From Erythrophleum ivorense (taxonomy: Eukaryota; Streptophyta; Magnoliopsida; Fabales; Fabaceae): 64,000 nt of DNA. The stretch covers positions 3,663,001 through 3,727,000 of the forward strand of contig JAIUCV010000002.1 in NCBI GenBank assembly GCA_026724425.1, given 5' to 3'. Under the pieces are notes generated by a model. The model was given only the letters and a program-made list of their open reading frames with translations. It did not search any database and was not told the DNA's origin. Both the position numbers and the translations under genes were made by a program. Every line of letters begins with the position of its first letter. Positions within the stretch are counted from its first letter, which is position 1. Below, one piece after another: positions 1-12,382 of the stretch.

Positions 1-1246
1 ACAGTTTACATATACTATATATATATATACACACACGCGCGCGCGCACAGAAAACGTTATTGGACCAAAAGTACTTGAAGAAATCAATGAAGATCGTGAT
101 CTTAATTAAATAAGAATTATAACATGATTAGACTGATAATGAATGAGATAAAGCTCTGCCCGCAACTCATGCAAGGTTCTGATGTTGTCCAGTTTTTTTT
201 TTTTTTTTTGACGTTAACAGCTAGCCGTTGCATTTAACATATATGACATTAATACTTTTGCTTTCTCCTTATCCACACTTGTTTCTTCATTGTTCAGCCC
301 TGCGTTAATTTGCTAACATGATAGGCTAATTTTCTGTTCTTTTCTCAATACTTATGCTTTCCCATTTTTTCTTGGAGGAGCCCTTCGTGTTTTGGAGTTA
401 AACTAGACATAGCTATAAGCTATGTTAGCGGAGTCAAAACTGGCGTCCTTTGAAGGAAATATTGACACATTGGGACATTATTATACCTAGCGACTCTCAT
501 GTCAATTTTATAAATCATGGTTAAACTTTGATGATTAATAGTACAATACTATAAAGAAAAGTAGCGAGAACCGTTGAATTGATCAACCATATAATATATG
601 AAACTTCTTTTATTTTTCCCCATTTTTAATAATTTTTTTTTTGGACACGGTTTCTTAGTTGAGTTTTCATCATGGACGAATTACTTTTATAATTTATTGC
701 ATGGACAATAGTACCATCCTTGAAGGTGAGGATAATTATACATTGGTATAAGAAACCCCAACCACCTCTCCCAAGATTTAAAAGGCTGCCTCACATGCAC
801 ACATTATTCAGAGCATAGCAAATTGGAAATGAAATTAAAATAAATAAAAAAAGAGAACGGTGTCTTTGTCGTTGCGTGGGAGTTAAATGTGAAGTAATCG
901 CGATGAAATAAATGCGTGCCAAAAAGTAAGTAAGATAGTTGAAACAGTACAAAGTTGGGGGAAAAATTCAGGAGTGATGTGCACGGATGAGGGTGACCCA
1001 GCAGAAAATCCACCGACAGAGTGGAATGGGGGAAGAAGAAGCTGGTAAGTATTCTTAAAATATTAATAATGGCGATAACAACGTAACGCCTTGTCACGAT
1101 ATCACCCCATTTTCCTATGCAAAGCATTCTCGTTATGTGGGGTCTTTTTACCTGCGATATTTAAAATGTGTTTGGTTAGATAATATTAAATAAAATAGAT
1201 AAGAAAGATAAAAATAATTTTTATATTTTTATTTTTTAAAAAATTT
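1..1246. other. AT-rich flank left of the tandem duplication
   Basis: No gene is recognisable here. The stretch opens with a (TA)n/(CA)n/(CG)n microsatellite at about 14-48. Around 1008-1130 it holds a short sequence (GACAGAGTGGAATGGGGGAA and onward) that reappears at about 49697 in the third repeat unit, so at least the right part belongs to the ancestral X block. The small open frame at 804-1127 has hydrophobic, low-complexity content and no homology I can name. Confidence 0.6.
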
Positions 1247-4200
1247 TGATGATTAAAGTGATAATTCATTAAATAAAATAATAATTACAAAAATAAATAA
1301 ATATTACATAGATTATATCAAAAAATTACATTTACAACTTCACTAACCAAACAAATATTTAAAGTTCGAACGCTGAAAGCTTCTTTTCTAAATTTTTTTG
1401 GCCAATACAGACACAGAAAACTTGGATAATGTCATGTCCTTGCAAGTAGCAGCGAATGCCATATTCACTCACAGATGGTTTTCTCGTACTGTCTGAGTCA
1501 TCATTTATTGTACCTTTGTGTGTGAGCGCGCTCATGTAAATATATATATATATATATATATATATCAAATAAAGATTTTATTGTGCTTATTTTTTCTTTG
1601 CTTTAGCACTAAATTAGTATATTAAATCTAGAAAAAAATTCTTATTTTAATAGTTAATGTGTTAATGTATTTTTAGGTCTTTCATTTTTTATTTTTTAAT
1701 TTAATCTTTTGATTATTAAAATAAATTTAATATTATCCTTTTATTATATTATCATCCAAATATTAATGTCAAATATAATAAAAAAATATTAGGTTAGACA
1801 TTTATAGCTTACTTAACACTATTTACTCACTCCTTTAGTTCATCCCAAAGTTAGTAAGTTGAGTTTGATTTTTGGATAGAAATTCGCTCATGAAGGGCGC
1901 AAGATTAAAAATATTTTAATAATTAAGTTGTTAAATTAAAAAATAATTTATGGGAATGAAATTATATATATATATATATATATAAACTGAAATAGAACTT
2001 TTCTCTCATAGATTTAATTGGAAAGGCAGTTTTAATTAGCGAAATCTTACAAGGTGATACAGTACATGATGAGATATTCAAGTTTTTAGTTCATTTGCAC
2101 AGATACTTAATTTTAAGCCTTTTTTTTGTAAATTATTAATATTTACTATTACATATAACCCTCAAGTAATTAATTTAAACAGAGATCCTTTGGAATATAG
2201 TAATCAATTGGTACTAATAAAATACTGCTACTTATGAGAAAGGAATCCATGAGTATGTCGAGGGGCAAGAAATTGACATATAATTGACAGACGCAAGCAT
2301 GCATGCACACATAGTAGCGAAAAATGATTAGGTAGTGTTTGTGATCTAACATTAGAAAAGAAAAGAGCATAGCCAATTTTGCAATTGTTATTAAATTGAT
2401 GATTGCGAAGAGTATGGATCTGAATATTATAATGCACATCAAAGCAAGAACACGTAGAAAGAAAAGAAAAGAAAACACAAACCTTAGATGGAATAATCCA
2501 ACTAGTTTGCATTTTGCAGGCTGCAGATAGCAGAGAGCAAAAGTAAACGTGGCACGTCCAAACGAGATCTTTGAATCACACATCAACATAAATCATTAAA
2601 CCATATATACATATATATATGATCTTGACTTTTTTGACATATTTTGATGATTTGATCATATATAGTTTGCTCGCAGGGGATTGTGGAATGGATCATCCAT
2701 CGGGTCAAGACAACTCAAATGGCCCAGTTCCTACAACACCAATCTTCATTTTCTTTCCATTTCTTCAAGAATAGATCGGAGGCTGATTGGAACTAGCATA
2801 ACATAAATTTATAGGATAATGTTAATCAATAGAAACGAATAATTTTTGCTATTGGATGGAGAAAAATGGAGAATGTTTTTAAGTAGCTAATGTGGCTCTA
2901 AATTTTGTAAATTTTTAACAGTGTGGCTTTAATTATCATCTATATATGTGGCATTTTTAATCTATTTATTTATTTTTAATTAAAAGTAAATAACAAAATA
3001 CAACTAAAATGACAGTATCACGTGATATTTTCATATGAGAAAAGCATGATCATATACTCTGCAGATATCTATGTAAACGGTTAAAATGCTGTTAATTCTT
3101 TAATGCTGAAAAAAAGGAAGAAGCTGGAACTATTGTGAAGAGTTTGACCATGAATCAATCACACACACACACACACATATATATATTTGATATATCCCTG
3201 TGCAAGAGGCAAGAGCTAATAGAATATATAAACCTTGATGTTGATTCACCAAACTAAATTTTTGGAACGTATTAACAACTACGTATCACAATAATATATT
3301 AAATACGCATTTTCTCACTGTTGGATATATCACATGCCTCTTTCTGCTCCGCTAAGGCATTCTTCCTTCAATCTTTAATGACTCACAAGCCATTATATAT
3401 CTTAACTATAATTAGGACTATATACACTTTCTTTTTCATGTGTTGAGTACCAAATGATGGAAAGAAATGTGATTGGATATAACTTAATTCACGGTATTCT
3501 GGATCTGGCACGAAGATACTCTGGCACATGAAGATCAAGAAAGACAAAACAGTGGTTTCTTTCTATTTTCGTCGAGACAATGTACTTTTTGATCTAAATC
3601 TTACTTTTATATAAATTCAGTCCTTAAACATTTTTGACGTCAAGAGCATGTATAATTGCTCTCGTTAAAATTGAAGCATACATCTTCATTTGAGCCTAGC
3701 TAAAATGTTAGTCGTTGTAGCCCTCTGAAACTGGAATCAAGAAAGACACTGAGAAGAAAAGATCAAAAAGGGATAAAGGCACCCAGAAATATTCCTGGTC
3801 CCTTAGTGATTCTACCATCACTACCAAAACGTAACCTAATTTGAGCTAATTATAACTGGAGAGAAAAATATGACATTGGTTGGGGAAATTGGGTGTGAAA
3901 CAAAAGAATGTGGATTCATGTGCTGAATTCGATTGCGTGGAATACGAAGGAGACAGACCTATGTTGTAACGAAAATCGCATGATTTTGTTGCATTATAAT
4001 TATATATATATATATATATATATTGATTACAATTTATATCAGCGCTCATTATTATTCATCAATGACTTTGACCTTTGTGGTCCACCGAGGACTAGTAAAC
4101 CCATGTGTTTTTTTGCTCTAATTTTTCCAATATACTCTATGACTTTGACCTTTGTGGTCCACCGAGAAAGGATGGGAAGGAATTATCCGAGACTTACTTG

Positions 4201-5338
4201 AAGCCACAATTCCCCCTCCTTTATTCCATCATTACCATGGATCGGGGCCACTCTACAAACACCAAAACCTAACTTTCTTAGTTCTGAGTTCTGAGCAATA
4301 CGTGCATTATCGAAAAGGAGATTGGATCAAAATTGCTATATATTATAGTTGAGGGCACCATCACCACGAGATAAAATAAACCAATACGGGGTCATTCCAT
4401 TCAGAGACGAACTATGTATAATCGATAATCATCTGGGACATAACAAGCAAAAGCTCACAGAACTTCCGACCAAAAGAGGGGTCGGTGGTCCTAGCCACAA
4501 TTTCTTATTGTGAATATGGATCTGTTACTGTAGTGAAGCAGCTATTTGAATGGTTTGGATTTTAATTAATTAATTAGATAATTTTATTTTTTTAATATCA
4601 ATTATTCATTTCTTATGTTGATATTTTTTAATTTAAAAAAATATATAATAAAAATAGTCTTTAAATTTTCATTAAATAGATAATCTATTTGATGGAAGTT
4701 GAAAAATTATTTTTATTTTTTATTTTTTTAATTAAAAATATCAAAATAAAAAAATATTGTTAAAATTTAAAAAAAAAAGATAAAAGGATTAAAATTTTGA
4801 TTGCCAATACCTATATAGACAATCAAAATTTATAACTTCAAGTAGAGTTATACACAGATAACTTGAAACTCAGTCCAGTTTAAGCTTGGCCAAATTCTTT
4901 CGATGTAAGGGCTAGCCAAACTAGTCAATCTGGCTTAAAAGACTTTTAACTTTGAAATTTTGAATATTCTTATCTTTGTATTTACTTGATCACTTCTAGC
5001 ATAAGGCCACTCTAGAGTATCTTTGAATTTTTGTTTTCGAATTAAGAAAATATGGGTTAGTAGGGAAAAAAAAGAAAATGCATATATATATATATATAGA
5101 CTAAAACTTTAAAATATGATAATTTAGAGTTTGGTGATTCAATTGGAGTGGTTTTTGTTTTATTTTGGACATTTTTTTAAGGTGGACATGATACAAACGT
5201 CATGAGTAGTTTTTTCGGCTATTTTCCCCTAAAAAATTACCATTTACAATCATAAATTTGGGTTTTTTACTTTCAAATTCAACAAGATATACATTTTTCT
5301 TCCATTTTCTTACATATAAATGTAATAATCATATTTAG
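1247..5338. other. Non-genic part of block X1, left of the CACTA-like element
   Basis: AT-rich intergenic DNA with (TA)n microsatellites near 1540-1565 and 1965-1984 and a (CA)n/(TA)n tract near 3160-3186. The open frames at 1359-1568, 2170-2589 and 3846-4352 recur in copy B only because the DNA is duplicated; they are hydrophobic or (TA)n-encoded (IYIYIY) and I do not believe them. About 26 bp containing GACTTTGACCTTTGTGGTCC occurs twice, near 4065 and 4141, in copy A. Sequence at 2240-2425 and 2667-2800 is also preserved in the third unit (56810-56965 and 63862-64000). Confidence 0.6.
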
Positions 5339-7157
5339 CACTACAAAAAAAAACATGGCTTTAGCGATGGTTATAAACGTTGCTAAACCTTCTAGCCAAG
5401 GTTTCTTTATTTATTATTTAATCATTCACCATGAAGGCTTTTACTATAATTTTACTTAACTATTGAAAAATCGTTGCTAAATAAGAGTCTGGCACGATAT
5501 ATCATGGTTTAACCATGATTATATAAACTTATAACTATTTAGTTAAACGTGGCTAAACAGAGATCTAACCACAGTTCAGACAACTAGTTATGGTTATATA
5601 ACTGTGGCTATACCTTTAGTATTAAAGGTGATGGTTTGAACCGTTGTTACAAATTATATGTATTTGTTTTCCCTACTAAGCTATTTGTTATACCATTTTG
5701 TTTATTTTTCTTTTCTTTTTGGCATATTTGCAACAATAATTACAAGAAGATCAAAACTAGTTTTTCAACCAAGCAATTTACAAGAGGACAAACAACTAAA
5801 CAATCATTGTGCTAATTTTATAACAATCAACAATTTTCTATTAACCAATTCCCAACTAATTTTTAAAATGCCTACAATTTATAATCATGATTAAAAATTA
5901 TACCAATTATAACATAATTATAACTAGTAGTAACAAGACAATAAAATTTATTTTTATAAGGAATGACTATTATCAGCAAGCTAATTGTAACATCTCAAAA
6001 TTAATTAAAAATAAATTGAGAAATTAATATAGGAAATTAGTGAAATTAATTAAGTGAAAAAGGAGATAAATATTTAATTTGGGCCATATGATTAACCTAA
6101 TTATGCCATAAGCTAAATAGGAGAGCCTAACATTAGTCTTCTCATATACCCAACTTGATTTGAGAAACCTACAACTTGGGAATGGATTTAAGTAAGACAA
6201 TAGCCATTTAGCGTTAGTTCAAACTTAGAGAAATGGGTCCAAATGAAACTTAGGTGATTAGATCAGCACATTCTATCCCTATCCTTGAAAGTTCTGCAAA
6301 CCAACCCATTAAGCCTTGGCCCAATATGCAAATTTTTTGGTCCATTTAGATAATATTTGCATATTGGGCCTTAGGGTCAACCCATATCACTTTAAAACCA
6401 TCAGAAAACCTTATTGCCACTCATTTTCATTTAGAAAAACTCTAAGAGTCTGCAAAGTAAAGAGCATTTTTGCACATTAGCAAAGGAGTTAAAGTTTCTT
6501 GCATTTTGACACCATTTCTCCCTTTTAAAATAAGATTTAGCCAAGGTAACACATATAGAACTTAACCCTCTCTTTTTTCTTATCAATTTGAACTGATTAG
6601 TTTTTTGTTTGGAGCATTTTCACTCTCCACCCAACTCTAAAATTTATTATTATGGATTGCTTTTGCATGATTTTTTAGAGGTTGAAATTAGAGGTGTAGT
6701 TAAATAAGTATTTTCTTCCTATATTGAGGTATTTTCTATTGATTTGAGATCCCTATATCTAACTTATAATACAAGTAGTGATTTTGTACGAATTTACTTA
6801 AAAAGTTGAGTGATATTTTAGAGTTTTTAAGTAGGTGAAGCTCAAGTATGAATTTGGGACTCTTTGATGGCTAGGTAAGTGTCCTCTAAGTAATCATTGA
6901 TAGTTTAACTCCTTGGAAGTCTGGTTTGCTACTATAAATGATAATTAAAAATAGTAATTATCTGACTTTGTGATCATAAGGTGTATTGGCACTATTGTTA
7001 ACCTTCAAGATTGCAAAATGAGGTACCTAGGATTATCTTATAACTGTGGTTAGGGTTGTATCTTAAACGCGATTTGAATAACTATGACTACATCCTAGCT
7101 ATACGTTATCTAATTATTGTTAGATCTGTTGCTAAAGCCTTTTTTTTTTGGAGAGTG
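5339..7157. mobile_element. Non-autonomous CACTA-like DNA transposon, copy A
   Basis: The left end reads CACTACAAAAAAAAACATGG followed by CTTTAGCGATGG. The right end, read on the minus strand, starts CACTCTCCAAAAAAAAAAGG followed by CTTTAGCAAC, so the ends are inverted repeats of CACT...A-run...GGCTTTAGC type. The motif GTTGCTAAA/GTGGCTAAA recurs several times within the first and last 300 bp, as expected of subterminal transposase-binding repeats in CACTA (En/Spm) elements. Flanking triplets are TAG on the left and TCT on the right, so a clean 3-bp target duplication is not seen. No transposase is encoded; 1.8 kb fits a deletion derivative. A second copy lies at 20075-21870, carried along by the segmental duplication. 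Confidence 0.7.
6318..6370. repeat. Perfect 16-bp inverted repeat inside the CACTA-like element
   Basis: GGCCCAATATGCAAAT at 6318-6333 is followed, after 21 nt, by its exact complement at 6355-6370. The copy in block B (about 21034-21086) has one mismatch in the left arm. The RNA could form a short hairpin, but the arms are shorter than a typical plant miRNA precursor. Confidence 0.75.
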
Positions 7158-9950
7158 TCTAACGGGTTAGGCAAAAGTTTTGACCATCTGATTATTTATA
7201 ATTTGTAAAATATGATTAAATTTTGTTTGATAAAAGTATAAAATAATTCCTAATTTTTTTTTATTTTTTCGTTTAAATCCTTATATATATATATATATAT
7301 ATATATATTTTATATAAAGGTGGGCTAGGGAGCCCAGTACCAAATTCAACCTAGCCATCTAACCTAACTCAATCTTGTCTCTATGTTTTTGTTTTTTTTC
7401 ACGGGCCCAACTCAAATTGGCTAGTCTGAATTGGATTTTCCCAATTACCGAGTTGTTGGTACATCCCTAGCTCCAAGGAATCCTTACGTATTGTTGCCTG
7501 TAATTTTGTGCACAATGATTTCGCCTTTTGTCACTATTTACCATTTCCTTTTATTTTGTTCCTACAATTAAGTGATGTCTACGTAAATTTGGTCTATTTC
7601 AGCGCCTGGATATAAATATTTTACTTAAAACACATTTCATAAATTATAATTTAAGGAAGGGAAAATTCTTTGATGCATTTGCACCCAAGATTGTAAGGAA
7701 CTAAAATTATAAAGTACGTGTCTCATGTAATATCTGGAATTAATTGGCGCACTCATTTCTTTATAAATTGTTATTAACTTCTTGTATTTGTTTTGGATAT
7801 GTAACTAAGTGGGGCCCAGTGCCAAAGCAATCATATTTGAAAAATGGCCACAAAAAATAGTTTTGCATACAACCCAAATATAAGAAACTAGCATTATTTC
7901 GAAACTATCAATTTCTTATAGTTTTATAGAATATATATATGTATATGTATATGTATATATTAAAGAATTAGGTAAAAATAAATAAACGAGTATTTCAGAA
8001 TCAATTTATATTGTATGAACAAAATATTACTCGAAAAGATCATTTTTATAATTAATAATGATTAAAGATCATAAAATTTAAATCACTGATTTTCACACGG
8101 TCAAAAGAGTTCTGCTGATGCAACTTTATCATGTAAAATCCTGAAGCAAGCCCGATGTTCATCGTATTAGTTATATGTTGAAAACAAAATAGCTAATGTA
8201 AACTACGAAGTCGTAATTATCACTGTGATTTTATAAACTTTAAAATCACAGTACGATTATTGGACATTATCATGCTTTGCCTCCGTTTGCAAAAACAATA
8301 ACTAGACTCCGTTGGAATCCCACGATAATTACGACAATGAAATGAGAGAAGAAAAAATGATTGTGACATGGAACAAGTTTCAAAAAGGATTTTGATAACA
8401 AAAGCTCTTTAATTAGTGGGCAATGTTCGGTGACGTGAAATAAAAGGTTATATCTCCATAAACTTTGGTTGGTGCCTATATATAATAATTGATCAATATA
8501 TCCTTGTGAAAGCTCCCAAAAAGCGAGAATATTATTTGTGGCTTGTCAGATGTGATTAAATAAACAGATTCTAACACAATTCAGCAACGTGTCCAAGACG
8601 AAAGCCATGAAAAGGACTTCCACTTGCCCGTTTTTAAACTGGATAATGCTAATCATTGCATGTTTTCGTTTAAAGTGTCAGCTAATTTGCAAACAGAAAT
8701 TTATATATCCACCACTTATTGTGCCCACAACTGGGCCCAAAACTGGGGAAAATTAAAATTATGCCTAAAAGAGATAAAACCTCAAAAGGGGCCTAGAAAA
8801 CCAACCTTCACAACAAAACGTAAGGTAAACTCGGTTTATAGCCCAGAAAATAAAAGAAGAGATTGGGCCACAGGGAAATTTGAAACTTCAGTTGCACATT
8901 GATGTTGAAAGTCATCATCACCACCTGCTGTGATAGTGGTGCTTGGTGGCTTATGCAGTCCAAGAAAAACAAACTGCACTTTAACCCAGCAGACCACAAT
9001 TTGCCAAGAGTTTCCTATCTTTCTATTAAAATATATATATATATATATATATAATTTCTATTTGTTAAGTATAATGAGTTGAAGCGAAATAAAATTTAGC
9101 ACAAAGTAAGGATAATCATGTACTTGTTATAAACAAAAATATCTCGAGTTAATGGTTTCTAGAAATGCTAATTATTTTGTTTAAAGTGAAGCATATGCAT
9201 AGGCAACATAGCAGTTCACCAAAACAAGTTATGGTGGTGGTTTCTTGATCATTTGTGTGATGAGAACCACACCAGATTCTTCTATCAATATTACATTATT
9301 ATTGGTAATTAAGTCGTGATGGTAGATTAGGATCCCGCCAGTATTCTTTTCCGTAGGCTGCTCAGAAAATTGGCGTCTTACCCCGATTTACAATGAGTTG
9401 GTGGCAACTTGAGTTCGAGGATAGCATGGAGGCCAGCGCTACTTACAAAACCTTTTCTTTTTTGGGTACTGTTATTATAAAAAAAGGCAGTAAGTAGTCT
9501 AGAAATTCATTCTACACAAAAATAACACCCAACAGTATTTACAACAATGGTAGAATTATCAAGTCTAATAAAATATAAATACCTATGACATTCTTGCCAA
9601 ACTAGGTTAAAAATAGAGGCTCTATTGATCCAAACACGTTTCTCGAATGAAAAATAGACCAGCTACAGATGGAAACATGAATTTAGTTCAGCGTCGAACC
9701 TTGGGCAGAGTCGTGCTAAATTAGTCTCCAACGTTTATGCAACCGAATTTAATTACGGAGAGCTTAACTTTTATAAAAATCAAGTTTTTTAATCGTAAAT
9801 TATCTCAAAAATTGTATATATAATAGTAAAATATTATTTTGAGTAAATCTATAAAAAAATAAAAGATGGGTGGACTCAAATTTTTTGTAGCATTTTCCGT
9901 TGCAAGCATGGCTAGTAATTCAATATCTATCCTAATATGCAATCCTATTG
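7158..9950. other. Highly conserved non-genic right part of X1
   Basis: No recognisable gene. A (TA)n tract lies at about 7282-7308 and another at about 9031-9052. From about 7440 to 10200 this stretch is almost identical to 22140-24900 (roughly ten differences seen by eye in about 2.7 kb), far closer than the sequence to its left. A hairpin with perfect 12-bp arms (ACTGTGATTTTA) is at 8222-8252. The 92-codon frame at 8624-8902 is identical in both copies but has no domain or coding signature. Confidence 0.6.
8222..8252. repeat. 12-bp-arm hairpin, possible tiny MITE
   Basis: ACTGTGATTTTA at 8222-8233 and its exact complement at 8241-8252 are separated by 7 nt; weaker inverted similarity extends outward. 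The same structure is at 22925-22955 in copy B. Confidence 0.6.
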
Positions 9951-10205
9951 GAATTAGTTTATGTCTGTTGGAAGTAGTTTAACACGTCCCATCTGTTATC
10001 TGTTATGTACGTATAACTCGGAGCAATTCAAACCGTGACCTAGATCTAGTTCTGCGTGCTAAAGACAAGTTTTTCTTTTTGGTTTACTTTTTTCTTTAAA
10101 TAAAAAACTCACTTTTTGAAATTTAAATCTGAAGGCACGACGGGACCTAGATCCAGCTCTGTTATAACTTTGTTATACTTCAGTGCTATATATGTAGCTC
10201 TCCTT
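9951..10205. repeat. U-block border repeat, left of gene 1
   Basis: The segment starting GAATTAGTTTATGTCTGTTGG and ending at AGTGCTATATATGTAGC reappears in shorter form on the other side of the gene block at 15181-15280, and again at about 24654-24903 and 33923-34016. The short forms lack an internal piece of about 160 bp. These direct repeats flank each dioxygenase block and probably mark the borders of the original gene duplication. Confidence 0.75.
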
Positions 10206-10688
10206 TCCCTTTTTCTCTCAAAACAATTTTAGTAATTTACAAGTAAGTGTTCAACACCGACACAGTCTCCAATAGAATTTAAGATCACTACTCAAACTCG
10301 ATCGAAAATCCAACCTAATAAGCTTAAGTGGTCTGGGACAACTTGATTTACGTAAACGCAATTGAGCGAATCAGGTATATATTATTTTGGAAATACCATC
10401 ACCTGAACATACATCAAATTGGAAATACCATCACCTGAACATACCTCAAATTAATTTGACTTAGTTATTCACTGACTCACATACATCTCCAACATACCAT
10501 CACTCACTCATACCATAATTTATTTGACAACAATAAACAGTCCAAATACGATACAATAATAACCACAACTTATATTAATCAATCTCCCATCACAATATCT
10601 ATAAGCATATATGGTTACATGCTTATAAGCACACAGTCCATGACGAAACAAAGTTCAAATTTTCGAATTAGGGCAGTTGCAAATTACA
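10206..10688. other. 3' flank of gene 1
   Basis: Downstream sequence of gene 1, conserved in copy B (29452-29903) and in diverged form in the third unit, where it is split between about 34265-34450 and 45060-45323. It includes a small tandem duplication of the segment GGAAATACCATCACCTGAAC at about 10387 and 10421, which copy B lacks. The empty target site of the copy B LTR is CTCCT at about 10199-10203. Confidence 0.7.
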
Positions 10689-12314
10689 TCAGTTTGGAGC
10701 ATTAATTCGAAGCTCATCCAAGCCTCTTGGCCTTTCAGCACATCTGACCTTCTGCTGAACTTCAATGAAGTCCTTGTACTTGATGCTCTTGAACATTGGC
10801 TTTTCCTTTTCCAATAGCTCCGGCGCAGGCCCTATTTCTTTGTCAAATGCTGGTCCATTCCCCATTGCAAGACTGACCCTCGTCACTCTTTCATTCACGA
10901 CTACTCGGTGCCAGATACTCTTATACCTCCCGTTACTCACAACCTAATATCAAAACACAGCAAGCAGGGGTTACAAGTTAGAACCAGCGGAAACACAGGG
11001 TGGTTAAGCTAACAATCGATTAAATTATTGTCTTAATCTTTATAATTTCTTTTTTTTTTTTTTGAAAATGCTTAACTCAAGTCAACTTGCCTAAAACATT
11101 GACACACTCGACATTAAATGACATATTTGAGGGAATTCCACTCCATTTTATTCTTTATATATATTTATAGGGATAAATGCACATAGACTAAACTTGAAAA
11201 TTTTAAAATTATAAAAACTAAATTCCAAATTTTTATATATAACGATCAAATTAAAATTGCACTTAAAAGCATAACCGACTAAAAGTAGGAGCGACCTCGA
11301 GTTGATCGCCGGTGTTGACAATTAAGCAGTTAGGAAGAGGATTGACATTAACCCATCGGCCATCGTGCTTCAACTGAAGGCCTCCGATCCCGTTTTGGGT
11401 GAGGAGGGTCAAAAAGCCATTATCAGTATGAGGAGGCAGCCCCAGAGCAAGGTCTGGCTGAGGACACGGAGGGTACAGGTTCACTTGAAATTTCTGAAAC
11501 CCAGAATCAAAACCTGTGGACTCAATAATGGCATTTGGTTCTAATCCTAAACTCTCTGATATTCCTTGAAGCAAAGTCCTCGCCACACCTCTGATTTTCC
11601 TGCTGTACTCGAATGCAAGCTCCCTACAGAAACACAAGGCCGTCAATGAGGAAGAGAAGGAAAAGAGACAGAGAAAAACGAAGAGGAGGTTGAAGTTGAA
11701 CGTACTTGAAACCGGGGGGCTTGTGGGGGAAATTAAACTCCGGAAAAGTTGTGACCTTTAGATAATCTCTCCAGTAGTGAACCTTCTCTCCTACTCCTTG
11801 AGGAAGGGCGCTGGTGCCATATCTGATGGGTGCGAATAGGCCCTCGTCGGAAAACTCCTTCTTCTCCTCAAGAGGCAAATTGTGAAACTCGAGAGACTTC
11901 TTCATTACATCCTCCATCAGGCTCTCCGAAATCCCATGATTTGTGATCTGAAAGTCACACACACGAGTACGAAGTAAAACAGAAAATTAATTCTATGTAC
12001 AATATTCATCGCTTGTGTTAGGAAAAAGGTTGAAAACTTACCATGAAGAAGCCCCACTCTCCGCAGGCTTTGCCAAGTTCTCGTACGGCATTAGCGTGGA
12101 TTTGAGGATCATGTGAGGTGAGGAGGGAGAAGTCGAGGACGGGGATGGAAGCGGCAAGCTCATCTGCGACATCATCACGACCTTCGGTGAGAGAGTGGTA
12201 GGTGGAAGGGATGGCAGCGACGCCGTTTGACTCAGCAAAGGCCTTTATGCTTGAAATGTCGGATGGGTGAAGCTTTTGGGGTTCTGAGGAGGAAAAAGTA
12301 CCAGTTGAATCCAT
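10689..12314 (-). CDS. 2-oxoglutarate/Fe(II)-dependent dioxygenase, gene 1 (DOXC class)
   Basis: Four exons on the minus strand: 12042-12314, 11706-11947, 11296-11623 and 10689-10943, with introns of 94, 82 and 352 bp, all GT-AG. They join in frame to 365 codons, the usual length for this family. The N-terminal dioxygenase domain (about residues 55-170) contains IPVLDFSLL and EWGFFMITNHG, the latter spanning intron 1. The C-terminal catalytic jelly roll carries the iron ligands H237 and D239 (HTD) and H293 (WHR), and the 2-oxoglutarate-binding pair R303-x-S305 (RVS). NLYPPCPQPDLALGLPPHTD is a family hallmark. Such cytosolic enzymes hydroxylate or desaturate small metabolites using O2 and 2-oxoglutarate; the substrate cannot be told from sequence. 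I infer specialised metabolism or hormone catabolism from the tandem amplification. The last donor (GAG|gtcgct) is weak beyond the GT. Confidence 0.93.
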
Positions 12315-12374
12315 GGATGCGGGTTGACTATATCATGCGAGTGAAACTCCTACGTGAGAAATGAAAACCAGGGG

Positions 12375-12382
12375 TATAAATA
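12375..12382 (-). promoter_or_regulatory. TATA box of gene 1
   Basis: TATTTATA on the minus strand, about 60 bp upstream of the ATG at 12314. The same box in the same context (TATAAATAGAT on the plus strand) is kept upstream of genes 2 and 3. An ACGTG core lies between the box and the ATG at about 12352. Confidence 0.7.

Noticed and set aside
2170..2589. 139-codon frame on the minus strand, present in both copies (16916-17335)
   Set aside because: Low-complexity Leu/Phe/Ile content in AT-rich DNA. It is preserved only because the block is duplicated, and the third X copy does not keep it.
5658..5894. 78-codon frame inside the CACTA-like element (and 20330-20605)
   Set aside because: No similarity to transposase; composition matches the AT-rich filler of the element.
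8624..8902. 92-codon open frame identical in copies A and B (also 23327-23605)
   Set aside because: Identity is explained by the near-identical DNA tract. The frame has no domain, no coding-like composition and overlaps an opposite-strand frame that is just as well conserved.
9330..9460. GC-richer patch that might be an RNA gene
   Set aside because: I tried to read a tRNA or snoRNA structure and found no matching arms or box motifs.
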